From assembly GCF_003034915.1 (NCBI RefSeq), contig NZ_PZJX01000020.1:1-59110 (forward strand): 59,110 nt of DNA. The letters are read 5' to 3'. Position 1 is the stretch's first letter, and every line of letters starts with the position of its first letter. Position numbers and translations under genes: made by a program. This stretch comes from Mesorhizobium helmanticense. Its GTDB lineage: Bacteria; Pseudomonadota; Alphaproteobacteria; Rhizobiales; Rhizobiaceae. The notes beneath the pieces are model-generated. The model saw only the letters and a program-made list of their open reading frames with translations, was not told where the DNA came from and made no database searches. Of the stretch, positions 53,801 to 59,110 are shown piece after piece.

Positions 53801-55294
53801 TTGACCCTGGCTCAGACCTCGATAGACCTACGTCTGCCGATCGACGGACGCCATCGCCAGATGTTCATCGATGGCGCCTGGCTCGACGCCCGCTCGGGCC
53901 GCATCATGGAGACCCGCAATCCGGCGACCGGCGCGGTCATCGCCACGGTGCCGCGCGGCGATCGCCAGGACATCGACTTGGCGGTAGCTGCGGCGCGCCA
54001 GGCCTTCGACGGGCCGTGGAGCCGGTTCAAGCCCTATGAGCGGCAGGTGCTGCTCCTCAGGATCGCCGACCTTTTCGAAAAGCACTGGGAAGAGATCAGC
54101 CGGTCGGACACGACCGACATGGGCATGCCGATCATGCGCACCCGCGCCAACCGCAACCGCGTCATCGGTATGTTGCGCTATTATGCCGGCATGGCCACGG
54201 CGCTGCATGGCGAGACGATCGAAAACTCGCTGCCGGGTGAGGTCGTCTCTTTCACCCGCAAGGAACCGGTTGGCGTCGTCGGCGCCATCATCCCCTGGAA
54301 CGCGCCGACCGCCGCCTCCGTCTGGAAGATCGGGCCGGCGCTGGCGACAGGCTGCACCATCGTGCTGAAGCCGTCTGAGGAAGCCCCGCTGACACCGCTT
54401 TTGATCGCCGACATCATGAACGAGGCAGGTGTTCCGCCAGGCGTCGTCAACATCGTCACCGGCACCGGCGCCGAGGCAGGCGCTGCGCTTGCCGAACATA
54501 TGGGCGTTGACAAGATCGTCTTCACCGGCTCGACGGCGACCGGACAGTCGATCGTCCGCGCCTCGGCCGGCAATCTCAAGCGCGTTTCGCTGGAGCTCGG
54601 CGGCAAGTCGCCGGTTATCGTCTGCGCCGATGCCGATCTCGACAGGGCGGTGCCGGTGGTGGCGATGTCGGTATTCGCCAATTCCGGCCAGATCTGCATC
54701 GCCGGCTCGCGCCTGTTCGTCGAGCGCCCTATTCATGACGAGTTCGTCGAGCGGCTGGCTGCCTATGCCAAGGGTCTTAGGGTCGGCGACGGCATCGACC
54801 CGGCAACCGAGATCGGCCCGTTGGTTTCACTGCGGCAGCTCGAACGGGTCACTGGCTTTCTCGAAGCCGGCACGGCCGAGGGCGCGACGCTCGTGACCGG
54901 CGGCGCACGGCTGACGGAAGGCGCGCTCGCGGCCGGCAATTTCGTCGCGCCGACCGTCTTTGCCGGCGTCTCGGATGATATGAAGATCGCGCGCGAGGAA
55001 ATCTTCGGGCCGGTTATTTCGGCGCTGCCCTTCGATACGCTGGACGAGGCGGTCGAGCGCGCCAACAATACGCCCTATGGCCTTGCTGCCGGCATCTTTA
55101 CCCAGAACGTCACCAAGGCGCATCAGCTTTCACGGAAGATCCGCGCCGGCTCGGTCTGGGTCAACACCTATCACGCCATCGATCCGGCCGTACCCTTCGG
55201 CGGCTACAAGATGAGCGGCTACGGTCGCGAGGGCGGCGCCGAGCACCTCGACGAGTATCTCAGCACCAAGGGCGTGTTCATCAAAATCGACTGA
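53801..55294 (+). CDS. Aldehyde dehydrogenase family protein
   Basis: NAD(P)-dependent aldehyde dehydrogenase of 497 residues. It has GAIIPWNAPTAASVWKIGPA, VLKPSEEAPLTPL, FTGSTATGQSIV, the general-base Glu in SLELGGKSPVIV, the catalytic Cys in NSGQICIAGSRLFVE, and EEIFGPVISALPFD. The start is TTG 53801, GGAGG six bases upstream, giving the normal family length; an upstream open stretch has no ribosome site. It lies 123 bases after the pump gene, in the same direction, and could be independent. Betaine-aldehyde-type and aromatic aldehydes are both possible substrates. Confidence 0.9.
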   Translation: MTLAQTSIDLRLPIDGRHRQMFIDGAWLDARSGRIMETRNPATGAVIATVPRGDRQDIDLAVAAARQAFDGPWSRFKPYERQVLLLRIADLFEKHWEEISRSDTTDMGMPIMRTRANRNRVIGMLRYYAGMATALHGETIENSLPGEVVSFTRKEPVGVVGAIIPWNAPTAASVWKIGPALATGCTIVLKPSEEAPLTPLLIADIMNEAGVPPGVVNIVTGTGAEAGAALAEHMGVDKIVFTGSTATGQSIVRASAGNLKRVSLELGGKSPVIVCADADLDRAVPVVAMSVFANSGQICIAGSRLFVERPIHDEFVERLAAYAKGLRVGDGIDPATEIGPLVSLRQLERVTGFLEAGTAEGATLVTGGARLTEGALAAGNFVAPTVFAGVSDDMKIAREEIFGPVISALPFDTLDEAVERANNTPYGLAAGIFTQNVTKAHQLSRKIRAGSVWVNTYHAIDPAVPFGGYKMSGYGREGGAEHLDEYLSTKGVFIKID

Positions 55295-55661
55295 GCAGGC
55301 CGCCTATACAGACCAGACATTCGAAAAATGCTCACGGGGAAGTTTTGTGGCGCCGGCCCGCTCCTGGACATCGGTCATCCGCGTGGGGCAGGCGGCGGCT
55401 CTGTTTTTTCGACGCCGCCGCAAACAGAAAAATTATCCGCGGTTTTCCGTCGTGGCGAGCATCCATTCCTTTCTCTCAATCGCAATGTCTATAAAAAGTG
55501 GACATTGCAGTCGGGCTGCTTGGCAGCCGCGTGCGTGCAAGGGTTGCCGCCTGCGAGGACGCCTTCAACTGACCACGGCAAAGTTGGCGAGGCGATCTGG
55601 CGAAATAGCGGAACTAAGGCTAGAGCGATCTGCGGGGGGGCATGATGCAAGTGAGATCGTC
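55295..55661 (+). other. Gene-free 367-base spacer before the ThiX-like permease
   Basis: No convincing gene is seen here. There is a GC-rich stem GCGGCGGC/GCCGCCGC (55392-55399, 55414-55421) and an inverted repeat with an internal TATAAA (listed separately). I looked for the conserved blocks of a TPP riboswitch because of the thiamine-like importer downstream and did not find them. An open frame of 105 codons at 55328 has no ribosome site or family likeness. Confidence 0.6.
55482..55508 (+). promoter_or_regulatory. Candidate operator/promoter of the ThiXYZ-like importer
   Basis: GCAATGTC (55482-55489) and GACATTGC (55501-55508) are perfect 8-base arms around TATAAAAAGTG, whose TATAAA (55490-55495) looks like a -10 box. 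The -35 region is poor (TTCCTT, 18 bases upstream), as expected of a regulated or activated promoter. The TetR-family regulator at 58371 is the nearest candidate to bind it. Confidence 0.5.
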
Positions 55662-56495
55662 ATGCTTGTCGACTATTCGCCTGTCTCCAGGATCGTGGGG
55701 CAACTGACCGGCCCCGGAAAGCGCCTTGGCGCCGCAATCGGCGCGGCCTGGCCAGCGACGGTCCTCGTTGTGACGATAATACTCGTTTGGGAGTTCTATA
55801 CCCGCTATTCCGGCATCAAGCCAACGACGCTGCCGGCGCCGTCGCGCGTCCTCCAGCAGATTGTCGAAAACCGTCAGGCGCTGATCGACAACGCGCTTCC
55901 CACGGTCGCCGCAACCTTGAGCGGCTTTGCGCTTTCGGTGGCATCCGCCTTCATCTCTTCGATCCTGGTCGATTTCGTGCGGCCGCTGCGCCGTGCGCTG
56001 TTCCCGGTGTTCATCATCAGCCAGACGCTGCCGCTGGTGGCGATCGCGCCGCTCGTCGTTCTCTGGTTCGGCTTTGGCCTGCTGCCCAAGATATTGCTGG
56101 TCGCGCTGGTCACCTTCTTCCCCATGATGGTGGCCCTGGTCCAGGGCTATGACTCGACCGACAAGGACATGGAGTGGCTGCTGCGCTCCATGGGTGCCAC
56201 CCGCGCGCAGGTGTTCCTCAAGGCGCGGCTGCCATCGGCCATCCCCTTCTTTTTCACCGGACTGCGCATTTCGATCACCTATGCGGTGGTCGGTGCGATC
56301 TTTGCCGAATATTCAGGCGCGGCGAAGGGCCTCGGGATCTACATGCTTGCCGCCAAGAACAATTTTCGTCCCGACCTCGTGCTGGCGGCGGTGTTCTGCA
56401 GCGCGCTCATCACGCTTGTCCTCTTTGGCTGCACCGTGGTGATCGAGCGCTTGTCCATGCCTTGGGAAAAGGTGCGTAAGGACGACCGCAAATGA
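55662..56495 (+). CDS. ABC importer permease, SsuC/ThiX type
   Basis: Permease of 277 residues in the nitrate/sulfonate/hydroxymethylpyrimidine importer family, with about six membrane segments. The typical FIISQTLPLVAIAPLVVLWFG and STDKDMEWLLRSMGATRAQVF contact loop are seen, followed by TGLRISITYAVVGAIFAEYSGA. The start at 55662 gives the family length; the open frame extends upstream but crosses the operator-like repeat. It overlaps the ATPase gene by four bases. Confidence 0.88.
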   Translation: MLVDYSPVSRIVGQLTGPGKRLGAAIGAAWPATVLVVTIILVWEFYTRYSGIKPTTLPAPSRVLQQIVENRQALIDNALPTVAATLSGFALSVASAFISSILVDFVRPLRRALFPVFIISQTLPLVAIAPLVVLWFGFGLLPKILLVALVTFFPMMVALVQGYDSTDKDMEWLLRSMGATRAQVFLKARLPSAIPFFFTGLRISITYAVVGAIFAEYSGAAKGLGIYMLAAKNNFRPDLVLAAVFCSALITLVLFGCTVVIERLSMPWEKVRKDDRK

Positions 56496-57259
56496 GCACG
56501 CCCAGGCTTTCGTTGCGCCATGTCGCCAAACGCTTCGACACGCTCGACGTGCTGGGCGGCATCAATCTTGATGTCGCGCCCGGCGAATTCGTCTCCATTC
56601 TCGGCCCGTCGGGAGCCGGCAAGTCGACCCTGTTCCAGATCCTGACCGGTGCCACCACGCCCGGCGCGGGAACCATCGCCTTCGACGGGGCCGACCTGAC
56701 CGACCCTGCCGGCAAATTCGCCTTCATGCCGCAGCGCGACGCGCTGATGCCGTGGCGGCGCGTCATCGACAATGCCGTGCTCGGCCTCGAAGTGCAGGGC
56801 GTGCCGCGCCGTGAGGCCCACCGGCGTGTCGCCCCGCTGTTGGAGCAGTTCGGGCTTGCCGGCTTCGAGCAGCACTACCCCAGCCAATTGTCGGGCGGCA
56901 TGCGCCAGCGCGTCGCGCTGTTGCGGACCGTCGTCCAGGACCGGCAGATGCTGTTGCTCGACGAGCCGTTCGGCGCGCTCGACGCGCTGACGCGCACCTC
57001 CATGCAGCAATGGCTCGAACGGATGTGGGAACGCCATCGCTGGACCGCGTTGCTCATCACCCATGACGTGCGGGAGGCCGTCTTTCTGTCCGACAGGATC
57101 TACGTGCTTTCTGCACGTCCGGCCCGCGTGATCCACGAGATCGCCGTGCCGCTCGGCCGCCCGCGCACCTTGCGCGATCTGTCCGCCCCCGAAGCGACGC
57201 GGATCGAAGCCGAACTTCTCCACGCGCTGCTTGGCAGCGCTTCGCCCGAACTTGCCTGA
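56492..57259 (+). CDS. ABC importer ATPase, SsuB/ThiZ type
   Basis: ATPase of 255 residues with complete motifs: GPSGAGKST (about residue 37), Q-loop FMPQRDALMPW, signature LSGGMRQR, Walker B LLLDEPFGALDALTR and switch His in LITHDVREAVFL. FMPQRDALMPWR is typical of the nitrate/sulfonate/HMP-type subfamily. It lies between permease and binding protein in a three-gene importer. Confidence 0.92.
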   Translation: MSTPRLSLRHVAKRFDTLDVLGGINLDVAPGEFVSILGPSGAGKSTLFQILTGATTPGAGTIAFDGADLTDPAGKFAFMPQRDALMPWRRVIDNAVLGLEVQGVPRREAHRRVAPLLEQFGLAGFEQHYPSQLSGGMRQRVALLRTVVQDRQMLLLDEPFGALDALTRTSMQQWLERMWERHRWTALLITHDVREAVFLSDRIYVLSARPARVIHEIAVPLGRPRTLRDLSAPEATRIEAELLHALLGSASPELA

Positions 57260-57279
57260 ATTCAAACAAGGAGACTGAA

Positions 57280-58296
57280 TTGATCGATCGCCGCAACGCA
57301 ATCAAACTCGTCGCCACCGCGCTGACCGGGGCTATGGTCCTTGCAGCCCCCGTCCATGCGCAGGAGGCAAAGAAGGTGACCGTCGCGCTCGACTGGACAC
57401 CGAACACCAACCATATCGGCCTCTACGTCGCGCGCGAGAAAGGCTTCTACAAGGAGGCCGGCCTCGACGTCGAGATCCTGCCTTATTCCGACACCGCCGC
57501 CGGCACGCTGGTCAGCAATCGCCTCGCCGATTTCGGTGTCGCCGGCGTCGGCTTCTACACCCAGCACGCGGCCGGCGCCGACCTCAGGGCGGTTTACGCG
57601 GTCGTCCAGCATGAGACCGGGCGTGTCGTCTTCAACGCCGACCGTGCCGACATCAAATCGCCGAGGGATCTCGACGGCAAGACCTATGGCGGGTTCGGCA
57701 GCGCCTGGGAGACCGCGCTGATCGGCAGCATCATCAGGCATGATGGCGGCAAGGGCGACATCAAGACCGTCACGCTGGGCACCTCCGCCTATGAGGCGCT
57801 GGCCAACGGCTCGGTGGACTTCACGCTCGAGGTCGTGACATGGGAAGGCGTCAAGGCTCAGCTGATCGGCGAGAAGCAGAAGGCGTTCAAATACGCCGAC
57901 TATGGCGTGCCCGACCAGCACACGACGCTTCTGGTTTCCAGCGACGCCTATCTCAAGCAATCGCCTGATGCCGCCAGGGCGTTCCTCGCCGCGACGCAGA
58001 AAGGCTATGCCTACGCCGGGGATCATCCCGACGAGGCCGCCGATCTGCTGATTGCCGCCAACCCGGACGCGCTGACGGACAAGGATCTTGTCCATGCTTC
58101 GCTGAAGGCGCTTGTCGACGGACACTATCTTCGCGGCGAGGATGGCGCGATCGGCACGATCGACCCCGCCAAGAACGCCAGCATCGGCGAATACCTCTTC
58201 GCCAACGGAATCCTGAAAGACGGCAATGGTGCTGCGCTGACCACCAAGCCGGATTTCGCCAGCTACATCTCCAACGACTATCTGCCGAAGGACTGA
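57280..58296 (+). CDS. ABC importer binding protein, NMT1/ThiY-like
   Basis: Binding protein of 338 residues. The signal MIDRRNAIKLVATALTG is followed by a hydrophobic part ending PVHAQE. The mature part opens VTVALDWTPNTNHIGLYVAREKGFY, the hallmark of the NMT1/THI5-like family that binds thiamine-pyrimidine precursors such as FAMP. It continues with YSDTAAGTLVSNRLADFGVAG. The start is TTG 57280, AAGGAG seven bases upstream. A pyrimidine or other N-heterocycle is the best guess; family members also bind unrelated nitrogen compounds, and no TPP riboswitch supports a thiamine role here. Confidence 0.85.
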   Translation: MIDRRNAIKLVATALTGAMVLAAPVHAQEAKKVTVALDWTPNTNHIGLYVAREKGFYKEAGLDVEILPYSDTAAGTLVSNRLADFGVAGVGFYTQHAAGADLRAVYAVVQHETGRVVFNADRADIKSPRDLDGKTYGGFGSAWETALIGSIIRHDGGKGDIKTVTLGTSAYEALANGSVDFTLEVVTWEGVKAQLIGEKQKAFKYADYGVPDQHTTLLVSSDAYLKQSPDAARAFLAATQKGYAYAGDHPDEAADLLIAANPDALTDKDLVHASLKALVDGHYLRGEDGAIGTIDPAKNASIGEYLFANGILKDGNGAALTTKPDFASYISNDYLPKD

Positions 58297-58370
58297 ACGG
58301 TTCGTGGCGGCAGGCAGCGCTTTGACGGCAGGACGTGGACAGGTTGACGGCAATCGATTAGCTGAGGTCC

Positions 58371-59051
58371 ATGACGGAAGCAGAACCAGCAACTGCCAAA
58401 CGCAAGCGCGGCGGCGCGAAGAAAACGCCGCCGCGCTTCAGCCGCGAGCAGCCGGATGTGCGCCGCGCCATGCTGATCGAGGCGGCGACAAGATGCCTGT
58501 CGGTCGGCGGCATCGGCGCCTTCACCGTCGATCGCATCTGCAAGGAGGCTGGCGTCTCGCGCGGCCTGATCAACCACCATTTCGAAGGTCGCGACGGGCT
58601 CCTGGTCGAGGTCTACAAATCCTCGCTCTACGCCAGCGTCAACAACCAGATCGCCGAGGCCAAACGGCGGCGCGCCGAGAAATCCGACTGGCCGCCCGAG
58701 GCGTCGCTCGCCGCCCTGGTGCAGTCCAATTTCTCACCCGACTATTTCAGCCGGAATAACCTTCTGATCTGGCTGTCCCTATGGGGCGAGATCGCCGTCA
58801 ACCCGCGTCTCAAGGCGGCGCATCGCGAACTCTATGACGTCTACCGCGCCGAACTCGCCGAGGACATCGCTGCGGTCGCCGTGCCGCGTGGCAGGGATGT
58901 CGATGCGCCGGCGCTGGCGCGCAATTTCATCGCCCTGGTCGACGGGCTCTGGCTCGAATGGTGTCTCGACGAAAGCGTGGTGACGCCGCAAACCGCCGAG
59001 GCCGCCGGCTTCGAGATGTTGGAAGCACAGGTCGGGCCTTTGCGGGATTGA
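58371..59051 (+). CDS. TetR-family regulator, BetI-like
   Basis: Regulator of 226 residues. A basic N-terminal extension (KRKRGGAKKT) precedes the DNA-binding domain with GIGAFTVDRICKEAGVSRGLINHHFEGRDGLL. The C-terminal domain contains LIWLSLWGEIAVNPRLKAAHRELYDVYR, close in style to BetI-type repressors, here cited in pieces. It follows the importer by 74 bases in the same direction and probably regulates it. Two direct copies of TTGACGGCA (58322-58330 and 58344-58352), 22 bases apart, lie just upstream of its start. Confidence 0.88.
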   Translation: MTEAEPATAKRKRGGAKKTPPRFSREQPDVRRAMLIEAATRCLSVGGIGAFTVDRICKEAGVSRGLINHHFEGRDGLLVEVYKSSLYASVNNQIAEAKRRRAEKSDWPPEASLAALVQSNFSPDYFSRNNLLIWLSLWGEIAVNPRLKAAHRELYDVYRAELAEDIAAVAVPRGRDVDAPALARNFIALVDGLWLEWCLDESVVTPQTAEAAGFEMLEAQVGPLRD

Positions 59052-59073
59052 CATTGTAAGGTCAGCGCCAGGC

Positions 59074-59110
59074 GCCCCCTCTGCCCTGCCGGGCATCTCC
59101 CCCGCAAGGG
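59074..59110. repeat. Start of a dispersed intergenic repeat, cut by the window end
   Basis: GCCCTGCCGGGC and CTCCCCCGCAAGGGG-like bases after the last gene resemble the start of a GC-rich palindromic repeat often seen between Mesorhizobium genes, from memory. Only about 37 bases are visible. Confidence 0.45.

Noticed and set aside
55392..55427. RNA pseudoknot from GCGGCGGC/GCCGCCGC and CTGTTT/AAACAG
   Set aside because: The stems interleave but leave no bases to cross the first stem, so a classical pseudoknot is not feasible; only the GC stem is credible.
55328..55645. Open frame of 105 codons before the ThiX-like permease
   Set aside because: No ribosome site, no family likeness, and it crosses the operator-like inverted repeat.
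55295..55661. TPP riboswitch before a thiamine-precursor-like importer
   Set aside because: The conserved THI-box blocks (such as CTGAGA) were not found on the coding strand; a covariance search would be decisive.

Overview
The window looks like chromosome of an alphaproteobacterium of the Rhizobiales, most likely Mesorhizobium or a close relative. The base composition is GC-rich, many genes start with GTG or TTG, and ABC importers for small solutes are abundant. A tail-less second FtsZ, a complete rhizobial/Brucella-type erythritol pathway and an FMN-riboswitch-controlled RibH2 point the same way. The assignment rests on recognised gene families and gene order, not on a database search. I saw no tRNA, rRNA, CRISPR array, insertion sequence or phage gene.

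Layout. (1) 1-9.9 kb: the 3' part of a molybdopterin oxidoreductase, ftsZ2, a spermidine/putrescine-type ABC importer, a 2-oxoglutarate/Fe(II) oxygenase, and divergently from these the pseudouridine pair psuK-psuG. (2) 9.9-18.0 kb: an enoyl-CoA hydratase plus ADP-forming acyl-CoA synthetase pair, convergent with a flavin 2-hydroxyacid dehydrogenase plus fused indolepyruvate ferredoxin oxidoreductase operon. (3) 18.1-33.5 kb: the erythritol region. It holds the SorC-family regulator EryD, a five-gene ABC importer with two non-identical ATPases, EryA kinase, an extra 2-hydroxyacid dehydrogenase, EryB and EryC. A convergent class II aldolase follows, then a DeoR regulator and the EryH and EryI isomerases. 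Together these take erythritol to D-erythrose-4-phosphate.

(4) 33.5-38.5 kb, minus strand: mtnK-mtnA (methylthioribose or 5-deoxyribose phosphorylation and isomerisation), then a promoter and FMN riboswitch driving ribH2, followed by DhaK- and DhaL-type kinase subunits. (5) 38.5-42.3 kb: an RbsA/RbsC/RbsB-type importer that diverges from mtnK-mtnA across one perfect palindrome whose two arms each carry a TTGACA box. (6) 42.3-46.5 kb: a phytanoyl-CoA-dioxygenase-like protein and a SorC-controlled bifunctional aldolase/short-chain dehydrogenase, which could complete a sugar-1-phosphate to DHAP route with mtnK-mtnA. (7) 46.7-59.1 kb: a fatty-acyl-CoA synthetase; a TetR-MFP-RND efflux operon with a perfect 18-bp-arm operator; an aldehyde dehydrogenase; and a ThiXYZ/SsuABC-like importer with its own inverted repeat and a downstream TetR regulator.

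The most interesting proposals, all inference, are these: a DhaK/DhaL kinase in the same transcription unit as riboswitch-controlled lumazine synthase, beside a four-carbon sugar pathway; a palindromic repeat lodged in the variable arm of that riboswitch; a candidate MTR/5-deoxyribose uptake and DHAP-shunt module; and an erythritol importer whose paired ATPases carry complementary losses of catalytic residues.
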